From positions 1 through 64,000 of the forward strand of contig JAODTK010004442.1 in NCBI GenBank assembly GCA_026419785.1: a stretch of 64,000 bases of DNA. Direction: 5' to 3'. The stretch is from Sclerodactyla briareus. Taxonomy: Eukaryota; Echinodermata; Holothuroidea; Dendrochirotida; Sclerodactylidae. Within the stretch, counting starts at the first letter, position 1. Each line of letters begins with the position of its first letter. Shown here one piece after another: positions 13,041 through 23,590 of this stretch. The position numbers and the translations under genes are program-made. Below the pieces are notes generated by a model. The model was not told the origin of the DNA and ran no database searches. It saw nothing but the letters and a program-made list of their open reading frames with translations.

Positions 13041-13294
13041 CAGTTTGATGCAATGTTCACCTGTGACACATCATCAGTCCAGAACTCAGGCCTGCTGTAC
13101 TGCTGATGTTCGTTGCTCTTGACCTCCTCCTCCAGGCTGAAGTCATAGAGGAAGGAACTGTCGAGGTCCAGGGGTTCCACCCGGTGACTGCTGGGCGGGT
13201 AGAGAGTTATTGGCAGTGACCTGGAGCCGGGGTGGAGCCGGGATAGAAGGGTTGTTGCTGCGGGTGCCAGGGACCCCTGGCTAGCTCCCTCTCT
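12968..13294 (-). CDS. Candidate terminal exon of an unidentified gene
   Basis: The minus-strand frame stays open from an acceptor-like site at 13,294 (or 13,220, CGGCTCCAG) to a TGA at 12,970-12,968. The encoded segment is acidic and aromatic: it includes EPLDLDSSFLYDFSLEEE, then PEFWTDDVSQ, and ends DVPLRLESP. Composition and GC content look coding. The 13,294 acceptor keeps phase 0, compatible with the upstream candidate exon at 15,455-15,687. A GTGAAC after DDVSQ (at 13,060) could instead be a splice donor. I do not recognise the protein. The last 17 codons recur intact in the tandem copy at 12,554-12,798. Confidence 0.45.
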   Translation of the reverse strand, partial: REGASQGSLAPAATTLLSRLHPGSRSLPITLYPPSSHRVEPLDLDSSFLYDFSLEEEVKSNEHQQYSRPEFWTDDVSQVNIASNWTHSGPVWPDNGSFYDVPLRLESP

Positions 13295-13708
13295 CTAGTT
13301 TCCTGTTCAAGAAGAATGGGATGTTGCAAAATTTGTAGGATCTGGACTCTTTGTGGTGTCAGGCACTTTTTCAGTTGTAAGACACATGCCCAATATGGAG
13401 CATGGACAAGGTAAGTCATCGTAGGGTCGTCCAATAGTCAGGGAACCAATTTATGGTATACTTGCCGAGCAGAGGATTGAACCTATTCAAGGCCAGCAAG
13501 GATGCAGACTTGAATACTGCACCTATTGTCAACTGCAAATCCCTCACCAGGCAATGCCTCTTTGGCGGTACCTTGATGTGGAGTGGTGGGAATCACACGC
13601 AGATGGCAACTTGCAAATTGCCTACTCCTCCTTTGTCCTTGCTCCAATCCCTTGTGCTGAGCGTCCAGTGAGAAGGCAACAGGTACCATTTTTTTAGGTC
13701 TTTGGTAT

Positions 13709-13785
13709 GTTCCCACCAAGAATTGAACACATCTCCGAGTGGAAGGCCGCGACACTCTACCAACTGGGCCAACCACTTGGTTATG
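13709..13785 (-). repeat. tRNA-derived SINE head
   Basis: On the minus strand an A-box-like TGGCCCAGTTGGTAGAGTG is followed by a degenerate B-box-like GTGTTCAATTCTTGG. The spacing is tRNA-like, but the arms do not pair well enough for a functional tRNA. Compare 29,570-29,645. Confidence 0.55.
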
Positions 13786-14479
13786 GGGTTTCATCCCGGT
13801 GACCATTGTACCATTGATGTCAGCCATCAACGAACCTGACTGATGGGTTAGTTCATGTCGACAGTTTTTCCAGTTTCATAGGTGGATTAGTATGGGCTGT
13901 GTCGCCTCTGTTGTTGTCCAGTCACAAGATGACCAAAGGGTACCTCAGTGTACCAATTTTGTTGACTCACGCCTGAGTGCCAATGACTCACCATGTCGCA
14001 GACGAGTGGAGTGGCAGTGTGCTATACCATGGACGTGCGCATCGATAGCAAACCCATACTGACATCAGTGTAACTGTCTGTGACACAAGTCAGTACTTCT
14101 CAAAATCGAGATGGCTGACCTGATGACCCTTCCCCTCTTCCTGATATAGTGCTTACACTGACTCAACTTGGGATACATAAAATACCGGATGTGTCTGTCA
14201 CTGACTTGATCCATTAATTGAATGCCATGGTTGCAAATCTGGGTAATATACATAATGGATATTTATAGGAAACAATAATGCAAGGGCACAACTCCAAGTT
14301 GAAGTTGGGGGTTCCAAATGTAAACATAGGGGCCTGTAACAGAAGCCTATGGCAACACTCCCAAAGCCTCACAAAATTCAAAAGGGTGTCCAATTTAATA
14401 GGCTCAAAATCCCATTCGGGTTAATTCTAGGATTTTATTAGGATGCCAATTTCAATTATTGAGGTCTGCTCCATCTTCA

Positions 14480-14945
14480 GACGCTGAGGACTGAACCCTT
14501 GGCAATGAACGAGACTTGTAATTAACAGTATCTTGTTATAATTTCATAGGCCTAGGCAGTTGTACTTGCAGTTGCGATGAGGAGGACTTGGTCTTTGCTT
14601 CATGGTTCCGCTGTAATGTGGTTGACTCTCTGGGGTTACTGGGGTTTGTTACAGGATATTTGCAATGAACCTTGTCGGTTGGCTACGTACAGTCACATCA
14701 GACTTGAAACTTCCCCTCCTCAGGTTCTGAGGAGGTCAGTTATTGGAGTTCACTGATCGTGATCGTCCTTCGGAGGGGACGTAAAATGGTGGTCCAGGAG
14801 CAGGTTGGGTGGGATTGGTCACACACTGTCTCTATATCATCTGAGCACTAGTCGAGAATGGAATGATCAATATGGCCAGGGTTCCTTGATGAGGCTTACT
14901 TGGCTTCCTGAACCCATAGAATTCAAACCAAATCAAATGGGAATT
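14480..14945 (+). mobile_element. SINE-like repeat, copy 1
   Basis: Collinear with repeats at 39,040-39,345 and 62,610-63,025: blocks around GGTTCCGCTGTRATGTG, GAGGTTCTGAG, AGTTCACTGA, ATATGGCCAGGGTT and the shared 3' end TTGGCTTCCTGA followed by AGAATTCAAA. The 3' end alone recurs at 20,425-20,485. No coding capacity is seen. Confidence 0.7.
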
Positions 14946-15454
14946 TGAGTCGACACCCACCTTGTGATTATTATTAGCCTTTTTACCTTACAAGCCCCAG
15001 CCGGTCCAAAGCAGTGATGAGCAATGTTTAAGAATATGTTTGGTGGCTCTCGATTCTCCGAAAGTTGGGGGGTCATGACCCCCGACCAACAATTTCTCAC
15101 TTCTTGATGATAGTTAGAGACAAGACTGAAAAAATAATGGGCAATTCAGGGAGATCCTTGCTGGTAAACCTTGCAATTTGGGGGGGACATTTCTCGCCAT
15201 GTGGAATGGGAACTTGCAATTCCAAGGTCACTTCACAAGGAAATCATTGTAATCTTGTTGCCTATTGTGATACTTGTTTGCTCCTTTCCAGGATTCTGAT
15301 TACGGAGTGGGTAAATACGATAGCGCCATTTCTGATTCAATGAACACAGTAACTCACAGCATCTTCGTAGGATGGCGGTGGTTGGCAGTTTGGTTGCAGG
15401 TAACAGTCGGCTGACGTCAGCGGCAGCTCTGGTTGAGGACCGCTCGGTCCTCAC

Positions 15455-15687
15455 CTGGACGGACCTCTGTCCTCTCTGAGAGTGTATCCCCCACGAGGAG
15501 GTATCGTCATCCTCTTTGGTTTTGGAGAGGTGGCCAGGTATCACCCCCTCGGGGGCGTCGTTGGTGGAGGGAGTTTTCGGTAGGGTGGGGGGAGTTACCC
15601 TTCTCTTCAGGTTACTCAGGGCAGCATGAAGTGAGATCATGGTGGGGGAAGTTGCGGTACCACGGCCTTGGTAGCATGTCCGCAAAT
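15455..15687 (-). CDS. Candidate internal exon of an unidentified gene
   Basis: On the minus strand, an acceptor TTTCCAG ends at 15,688 and a strong donor CAG|GTGAGG begins at 15,454. The 233-nt interval is open and GC-rich and encodes about 77 residues, including SPTMISLHAALSNLKRR, TPPTLPKTP and SKTKEDDDTSSW. The basic LxxLKRR stretch followed by a Pro/Ser/Thr-rich acidic linker looks like a regulatory or scaffold protein, but I do not recognise it. It ends in phase 0, compatible with the exon at 12,968-13,294 if that begins at 13,294. On the plus strand the same interval gives a less protein-like frame. Confidence 0.45.
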
Positions 15688-16194
15688 CTGGAAATTATGA
15701 AGAGAAATAATGATATTGTATGATGTCCACGTCACTAAATTTGAGATATATTTTACTCAAAAATAGATCGAAAAACTTAAAATGCTCATTCATTTCCCAT
15801 ACACGCATACCTTATTGAATTACTAGGTGAGTAAAACCTGCGATATAACTCTGTATGTTCATTTGGACACGGATTCTTCGCCAACAGGACCTTTTGGCTC
15901 AAGTCCGGTCTGGTCAATGATGAGGATGAGGGGGAAAGGGGGGGATGGGGACACATTTAGCCTTTAAGCAACAGACTGACATGTAACTGACCATCATTTT
16001 TGTCCTGCTATTGATACCAATGTACAGTTTTGGCCTGCAAAATGGTATTTTCAAATACAACATGATGCTCTTCACTGCTATGGTCCCAGGGGCAAAACTT
16101 GAGAAGAGAGGGGTGTTTGGTGTAGTTTGAACATCAGTAGGGCAGATTCCACAGGGCGAAAACTAGGACCCCTCAACATATACCCCTGTTCTGT

Positions 16195-16580
16195 CTGGAC
16201 TTCATTAGCTTCCTGTCAAAGCTCGCATTTCATTCAAGATTCTCCTTACCATACATAAGATTTCCAAAGGTATCGCTCCTGAATACCTTTCTGACCTCAC
16301 TACACCATACTGTCCTCCTCGTACACTACACTCGTCTTCACCAAATCTATGCACTGTTAAAAGACAAACACAGCACATACGGTGAATAGCGTTTTCCTGA
16401 ATAGGTTTCTCTTTGGAATGCCTCACCTGATGACCTTTGGGAAGCTGCTTCAAAAGGAAACTAGAAGCACCTCTATACTATCACTTTCTTATTTCCCTTC
16501 ACTTTTGTAAAGCGCTTTGAGCTTCACATAAAGCGCTACGTAAACACCTCATTATTATTATCATTATTGTTATTATTGAA
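16195..16580 (+). mobile_element. CR1/L2-type LINE, 3' end fragment
   Basis: The translation shows the characteristic L2/CR1 C-terminal segment after the reverse transcriptase: LPVKARISFKI, then GIAPEYLSDL, PYCPPRTLRSSSPN, and further on a PDDL-like and FKRKLE-like segment after frame breaks. It ends with two AAAGCGCTNNG-like motifs and an ATTATT-rich tail, the usual 3' end of L2 elements. Multiple indels show it is dead. Confidence 0.8.
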
Positions 16581-17979
16581 AATAAACATTATGTACAGAG
16601 AGCATCATGAAGTTGTGGGTTGCAGCCTGCCAACCCTGCTTTTGGCTGCAGTGCTGTGGTCTCGTCAGGAAACCCCATTCAAGTCAGAAGTGAGAGGGCA
16701 GGTGAGAATGAAAAACACACGAAAACTCCACTAACTGAGTGTGAATTTAATCAGTCATCCTTATCCAAGATGAGATAGAAACCACTAGGGAAATGGAGAG
16801 AAGTGCTCCCAGCTTCAGCAGCATTGAGCCAACAAGGCACACATGTTCATACTTGCAATCACCCTGGTCATGGCATTTGTTGTTGGGGTTACTAACTATA
16901 GGAACTTCTATAGTGGAGAAAATGAAGTTTGCTTCTTAGGTAGTTAACTGTCTTCATGTACCTGTATATATAGTTCTATTTAAATTGATGGGAAACACTA
17001 CAGATTTTAAAGTCAACATATATATATTTTCACACAGTGAAAGCTCTTTACACAATATTAAAACAAATACAACATGTGCCGTGCCGGAAGACAACTTTCA
17101 TCGTCAGGTACTGTAAGTAAATTGAATAACAGCAAAATAACTACTTACTGTAGGCGAGTGTTCTGATACAACTTGACCATAGCTATGGCGGAATAACAAT
17201 GTGAGCAGTATTCCTTGGAGCTGTTTGTTCACATTAGGACCAGCATTTGAAAAAAAGTGGTTTGTAGCATCGCCGAAATGCTCCTCCAAATAGCAAGGCG
17301 CTACACACTTTTGGAAGTGCATAGCAGTCATTTTGAACACAAAACAATAGGCAGCATACAGGTTTTCTACAATTCCTCCCCAAATTGTTACACAAGTGTC
17401 CGGCACTATTTCAAACGCTTGTTAGGACGTATTCAGTTAATGTGAAGACTTTCCTTGAGTTTTAGCTGGAGTTTGGTGGGAGCCTGTTCAATAATTCTGA
17501 ATGAGCCAGAGCCACACTGAGCTCTGCGATTATGAGATTTGTCTAGATGTCTATAGATGTGTGTTCTTGTCTCAAATTTCAGCTGATTCGAGCGTTCCGA
17601 TAAGGCACAATCAGCTCTTTCAAAATTTATCTTGTGACATCATGGGGAATGGCAGGATCCCATATAATACAAAGTCAATGTACAGTAAAACATGTATATA
17701 TACTCTTGAAAATATTGTACCAAACAAACTATAGATGGGATCCCAACGAAAACCTACAAAAATTTTCACAAAATATTAAAGAATACTCTGATTTATTTTC
17801 AAGTGAATCCATTTTTTTTGTCTTTCAGTTATCATGGCCAAATATGCCACATTTACAGTGTAGGGTCTTTGGGCAGCCTTTGAATCATCCCGTGATGTCA
17901 TAGATTCCTCAAACTTCTCAATAAGACAACATGCTACAGCCTCCAAATTTGGGGTGTGGGGTTTTGATATGTCCTCTTT
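16581..17979. other. Region without recognisable gene
   Basis: Short open frames on both strands (for example 17,104-17,406 minus) show no recognised domain. There are AT-rich stretches and a TATATATATA word near 17,022. Nothing further is supported. Confidence 0.5.
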
Positions 17980-17984
17980 TCACC

Positions 17985-18700
17985 TGTGCCAGTTTAAGGC
18001 AAATCTATTACATGACCATTGGTCTTTAAGGTGCTCATTGATCCATTTACCTAGGTGCCTGTGGGTTTCTCCGATGTAACAAGCATTACAGCTTGAACAA
18101 TTGAATTTATAGACTAAACAGGATTTGTTTGAAAACATGTCACAGACTTTAAAAGAAGTGAAAACTAACCTAACATCAATATCTGTACAATACAATCGAA
18201 TCTTAGGCTCTCTAACTTTGCTCTGTTTGTGACAAGAAAAGTTATCAATAAATGGAAGTCTGTAAAACCATGGATCTGGAGTAGTGCCATAAGAAACATT
18301 GGTAGAGTTACCAGATGTATTTTTCCATTCCAAATACGACTTTACAGTTCTGTCAATAACATGTGCGTACGGAAACTGCTTTTTCCAGAGAATAGAGTGA
18401 AGGCATTGAACCTTGGTCAAAACCCTTCCAAGTATTAGTGATTTTATAAATTCTGTCCAATGTTTTACAAGTTCAATTTATACCAAAGGGAATGAAACTG
18501 GAAAAAATAGTAAGCGACCCTGTATAGCCTAGGTGCTTGGGTTTATGATACACAGTAGTGATACACTTTGTATTGTTACTAATAAGAACGTCTAAGAAAG
18601 GCAACAAACAGTTCTGCTGTTTCTCCAAGTGTGAAGTTTATTATGGGGTGCCAGTTGTTGATGAAATTGAAAAATATATTTGACTCATCCTCAATTTGGA
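17985..18700 (-). mobile_element. Penelope-like element, RT C-terminus and GIY-YIG nuclease
   Basis: Read on the minus strand from 18,700 downward, a segment with LPFLDVLISNNTK, then VYHKPKHLGYTGS and FIPFG matches the end of the reverse transcriptase domain of Penelope-like elements. After a frame break near 18,420 a 146-codon frame follows and ends in the GIY-YIG nuclease signature (CLVYKFNCSSCNACYIGETH, then LGKWINEHL). Penelope-like elements join an RT related to telomerase with a GIY-YIG endonuclease, so order and spacing fit. The RT N-terminus and catalytic core are missing upstream, so this is a 5'-truncated, non-functional copy. Confidence 0.85.
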
Positions 18701-19450
18701 AAGACAGAAGACATCGTCAACATACCTTCAATAGAATACGGGGTTAGCAATGGTAGACATAACATACATAATTGCTTCTCGAGATGGCACATGAATAAGT
18801 CGGCTAAAATGGGAACTAATGCAGGGCCAGTTTTTCACTTGCCCAAATGTAAGAATTTGTATGAACAGAGCCTTATATTTGGTAAAGTGCATATGCATCC
18901 AGTGTTAATTGATTTAAGGGCAATTGATGGACTAAAAGTACTTGCCCCGAACAAAAGTCCACTTGCCATAGGGCAATTGTTGGGCAAGTAAAATTTCTTT
19001 AAAAATTAAAAAGTCCCTAGTTAGTGAGGAAGAAGTGGTTATTTTTATGTTATACATGAAATATAAGATGTCCTTGTTTGGATGTCCTTGGTTTGGAGAT
19101 AATTTCTGGCTCCAAATATAAGATACTGTGATTTTGAAATTTTTGTCACAAAAGTTAACGTTGGGCTCTGTATGGAGAGCCCATCGGAACAACATCTATT
19201 TGATTGTAGAAATTGCCTTTGAATAGAATATGTGTTCGGGAAGTGGTAAACAAAAGAAAAATAACTTACAGAGATTCCTTCTGAGTATAGCTAATAAGGA
19301 TTGTGGCTTGAGTAATATATTGCTGTATATTCTGGATCAATCCTCCCAAGAGCCTAGCCTAGAACACCGAGAAGGTATGTACACCTCCGAGAAGTTGTCA
19401 GATTTGGCTTGGAGTAACATACTTACAGTTACATATAGCTTTCAACCTTC
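18701..19450. other. Region without recognisable gene
   Basis: AT-rich sequence with a plus-strand open frame at 18,680-18,991 that overlaps the Penelope-like remnant and is not recognised. No RNA gene or other repeat copy was seen. Confidence 0.45.
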
Positions 19451-19515
19451 CTAGTAGACCTAGGCCTAGGCTAGGCCTAGTCCTAGCGACCTAGTCTGTA
19501 GGCTGTAGGCTAGGC
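19451..19515. repeat. CTAGG/GGCCT-rich simple repeat
   Basis: A short tract of overlapping TAGGCCTAGGC words and variants, partly palindromic. Such tracts are familiar from echinoderm genomes, which weakly supports the taxonomic guess. Confidence 0.6.
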
Positions 19516-20424
19516 TTACTTATAACGTTACGAGTGCCGGTGCGTGGGCCTACCTGGGAGGAAATTTTCGACCAAAGAGTCGACGTCTCTCACTTCGCCA
19601 ATGCCCTTGCTTCAAAATCTGATCCCTTGCCTTTCTTTATTACGACTCACGCATCTAGAAGAACAGGACCACCTGTCTTTCTCAGAGAAATTCAAACTTC
19701 TCAAGTTGCACACCACAGTTTATGCGGTGATCAGCTCAGGCGCAGCCTGCTATTCAGCTATTTTGTTTACGTTAACCATAGTCAGGGTAACTTATTAGAT
19801 AATAATTTCTCAGTCGTACAGCTACAGTAGCAGGGCATTCGCTGAAAAGGTAAAGACATGTGGGAGCATCAGTGTCACTTTCTAACGCGTCTGTCCTATG
19901 ACATGTGGGGATTCCCCTCAAAACGTTCCCTCCTTTTGTTACCGTCAAATGCAGCAGCATGCGCCCGGATTTCCCATTGGGCTAGTTACGGGGGTCACGG
20001 GGAGTCACGTGACCCCTACGACATGGGTGTGACCTTCAGGTGACCCGCCCATGAGAAATTGGCCCAACTTCTGACATTTTTATAACCAAACATTCAGGCA
20101 AGTCCATCGCTGCAAGTTGTAATCTATTTAGACCTACGTACTTCCATAAGGGGGAGAAAAAACTTTGTTTAAAGAGGCTTATCTGCCGTGACTGATCTGC
20201 CATATGCCATGAATTTCTAAGGAAATTTGAAAATTTCCTCATGGGTAGCTAAAAGGCCGCGTTACAGCCATGCGGTGTCCTCTAGATGTTACATCACAAG
20301 GACCACCAGGAAATAGAAGAGACGCACTACCTCACAACTTAAATATGATGAGCGCCCACTGGAAGAAGGAATCCGAAATCACCCACATGGGAATTATGTT
20401 ACGATACTATTATATAATATATAT

Positions 20425-20485
20425 TTCCTTGATTAGTTTTACTTGGCTTCCTGAACCCATACTGATTCAAATCATTAGGACTTTA
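20425..20485 (+). repeat. 3' end of the SINE-like repeat (solo fragment)
   Basis: Carries ACTTGGCTTCCTGAACCCAT followed by a GATTCAAATCA block, matching the 3' ends of the repeats at 14,480-14,945, 39,040-39,345 and 62,610-63,025. The rest of the element is absent. Confidence 0.55.
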
Positions 20486-21359
20486 TATTGCAATTTTCTC
20501 AATGACGTCAGCAGAAAGGAATGGTAATTAAAGTTTGATGTCGGACGATAGTGTTCCAATTTTTCTCATCAATTGTGACGTTTTCCTACACGCGGCCGTT
20601 TCCAGGTTGGGTGGGAAGAAATTGGTAGCAAGGAGGAACTCACATCATATGAGTGATATGACACTATAATTATTGAGACAATAATTACTGATAATTGACA
20701 AACTGATGTCCAACGCATGCATCCTTCGGAAACCACTTTTTGAATAAACAGGAACGTTGTTCAGGGGTTAAACCCAACGCAAACACTAACACATAAACCC
20801 AGTAGCGAAGCCCTACACTCATGGAATCAAGCGCCTCTCCCACTTGTCTTGGGTTAAGACGTAGCTAGCTAGCGCTAGCACTCTTTCACTTCGCTGTAAT
20901 GAACCAATAGTTGTGTTTTCTCGGAATTAATTGCTATCGTATATATCAGTGGTTCATGGCAATATTCCGTGACGAAGACTTATATCTAGGACCGTACTGA
21001 TCGATGGTCATATAGATCATGAGAGAAGTGCAAAATTGAGTCACAGTCACGAGGTCTTGAACAAGACTACCCCCCACTGGCGATCGAGGCGAAACACATC
21101 TTAAATGCCTAGGCTAAAACAAAAGCAACGATAAGATGAGCAGCAAAATATTACAAGAATGTTCTACTGAGCGACTTGAGACTTTAGTGGGCTGCATGAG
21201 CTGACTAGACACGTATGTTTCTAAAGAAACTACCTTGGATAATTTGACCCTCAGTCAATTGGTGAAAGGGAGACAAGGAGTGAACAGTTCATATGGGAAT
21301 TTCATTAAACGAAAGAATGGTCACGATTGTGGACGTGGGAAATTATCGTCTATTTTAGT

Positions 21360-21560
21360 TTTGTGAAAAAGGGTCAAGATGGACAATCCGAAAGGGGTTT
21401 ACAATTCTCACGAGAGACCCAGAAGCCACAACATTCCAAAAGAGAGAAACCCGGAAACTGAAAGAAGTCGCCCACAATTCTTGAAAAACGAAATAAAACT
21501 GTTCTTGAACGCATTCACACTCTTAGACAGAACAACATCTTCAGGAAGGCTAAGGCTATT
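21360..21560 (+). repeat. Dispersed repeat R1, copy 1
   Basis: Collinear with 59,115-59,310: shared blocks include AGCCACAACATYCC followed by AGAGAG, a GCGCATTCA-like block, and ACAGAACA followed by TCAGGAAGG. The element class is unknown and no termini could be set. Confidence 0.55.
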
Positions 21561-22332
21561 CCACTCATTAATAACTCAATGCGAGAAGAAATATTCCCGA
21601 ACGTCCAATCTACAGCGTTTACCTGCACGAAGCTTGAAGCACTGACCTCTATAGGTGGTAACTCTCGAAAACTCAAAGAAATAGTGGAAGGAAAGGCCCT
21701 GGAATCCATGAACCATTTTAAAAACCTGAATCAAATCCACCTCGAATTCGTCATAGCTTCATCAAGTAGACCGCGACCCATACTCTTTCCTCGAAAGGTA
21801 AATCTGATAAGGACAGTGGATTAAGATGGATTGTCGTCAATTAAAATAATCTTTGTAAACAATATACTGCACCCAGCAATTCAGATAAATTGGAACCAAA
21901 TGGTATATTTCACGCATTTTTTTCGCCCAAATAAAATTGATATAAAATATGAAGTATTGAGTCCGCTAACGAGTTGTGCTGACATACGATATTTTGTCGT
22001 GACGTCATGCAAAATTCGCCGTCGCTTGTTCGCTGGACGCATAGCAGGACGACCCATCCATGCTTTAATCTAGTGGCCCTCTGCTGACCGTTTTCAATTA
22101 CCTGCTTGTCTTCGAGAATTGGAGTCCACACATGGACAGAATACTCCTGCTCGAAGTCGAAACTATTAGAAAGAATAATGTTTGAACGCTAATACAAATT
22201 TCTTGATAAAAATATACATAATAGTAGTTGTCAATATGGCTTTCACCCTGACTATTCTCATCAGAGTTAGCGCTGGTTGACGTCATTGACCAGCTTTATT
22301 ATATGCAACTTACCTTAAAAACCGTTGAAACA
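21561..22332. other. Region without recognisable gene
   Basis: An 81-codon plus-strand frame at 21,579-21,824 is partly peptide-like but unrecognised and has no convincing splice sites. No repeat copy was assigned. Confidence 0.4.
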
Positions 22333-22560
22333 ACAATCAATGTGGCCTGTTTCAGGATCTCTCCAAAGACTTTGGCACTATTGATCATACCATCCTCCCG
22401 GTCAAGCTATCGAGTTATGGAATAAGTGGAGTGGCCAAGTTTTGGTTTATACCAGTTACTTATCTAACTGGAAGGTACAGGTGAACAACGTGGAATCATG
22501 TGTGGGGTTCCTCGAGGCTCGATACTAGGGCCTTTATCATTCATATTATACATTATTGCA
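22333..22560 (+). mobile_element. Non-LTR reverse transcriptase fragment
   Basis: The translation reads DLSKDFGTIDHTIL, then KLSSYGISGVAKFWF and, after frame breaks, a GVPRGS block followed by LGPLSFILYI. These are RT motif A (DLSKAFDTIDH in live elements) and the GVPQGSxLGP motif of CR1/Jockey-type LINEs. The motif A aspartate equivalent is altered and there are frameshifts, so it is a dead fragment. Confidence 0.85.
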
Positions 22561-23466
22561 TTTCTAAAGTTACTTCAGAAATATCAATAGTGTATAATAT
22601 GAATAATAAAAGTATAAATTTTGCGATTTTTCAAGCCTAACCGAATTGCAGCAAAAAAACTTGGTGAATGTAGACTACAGTGGTTTCAAAATCCCTAAAG
22701 AAGTCACTTCAGTAGTGAATAAACCTCCTTCCTCCTTTGGTAAGGGATGTCCGTCTCTGAATTATGAATCCTTAATAATCATCATTGCCTTCCATTGTTT
22801 TAAAAAAAGTGGGGATATACATGTTGGAGGTTCACCAGCCAGGCGGTGTCTAGTTTTTATGCAATATTAGGGATGCAATTTGGCCCCGACTGCGAATGTG
22901 GACTCCGGAGCAGTCCGGACGCTAGATCGCCGCCGCGGTAGACAGCTCACTCGATACATGCCTACACAGAGGCCAACAATAATATTAACAGTTACATCGA
23001 AACAAAACCAGGAGACAGACCCTATATGTTCAGTCAATAAACATTAACAGATCTGTGTTAATCACCACTAATTACAGAACCAAGTAGGGAAAAAAGGGGG
23101 GGGGGGGGGGGGTGATATGCTCAAACCATCGTGGATCCAACCAAATACATAGCAGAAAGAGGCAGACAGGCAAGTGAGAAAAAATGGTTGCAGCTATAAT
23201 GCACTGATTTCCAAGGACATGTCCGAACAAGAACACAACTATTGCGTAGTTTCGTTAGTAAAGTAATTTCCTGCAAATATCCAATTACCTCTGTAACAAA
23301 AGGAAAATTTCAAGGTCATCTTAAAACCCGATATCAATTTTAGGCAGGGTAGTAGCAAGAAAAATTAATTAAATCACCTGCACAAACCATACACGTCCGG
23401 ATTGTGCTGTGAAGTTGAGGTTCAGAAAGTCCCTTCTTTGGTCATTACTACATGGGATAATGCCCG
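22561..23466. other. Region without recognisable gene, with a poly(G) tract
   Basis: Holds an 18-nt G-run at about 23,096-23,113 and short unrecognised open frames. No gene or domain was identified. Confidence 0.5.
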
Positions 23467-23590
23467 CCACGGGTGGCGCCAGGGACGCGGCAAGGAGGGC
23501 TCGCCCCCCCCCACTTCCCGTCGGGGAGGAAGCCTGCCCCCCCCCCCGTCGGGGATTTTTTTTTCCATTTCGTCGGGGAGCCTGAGCCTG
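23467..23590 (+). mobile_element. GGTGGCGCCAGG-end element with C-runs, copy 1
   Basis: Starts GGTGGCGCCAGGGACGCGG, then a C-run, CCCGTCGGGG, a second C-run, GTCGGGGATTTTT and CCATTTCGTCGGGGAG. The same order appears on the opposite strand at 30,195-30,320. The end resembles hAT-type termini. It appears non-coding. Confidence 0.6.
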
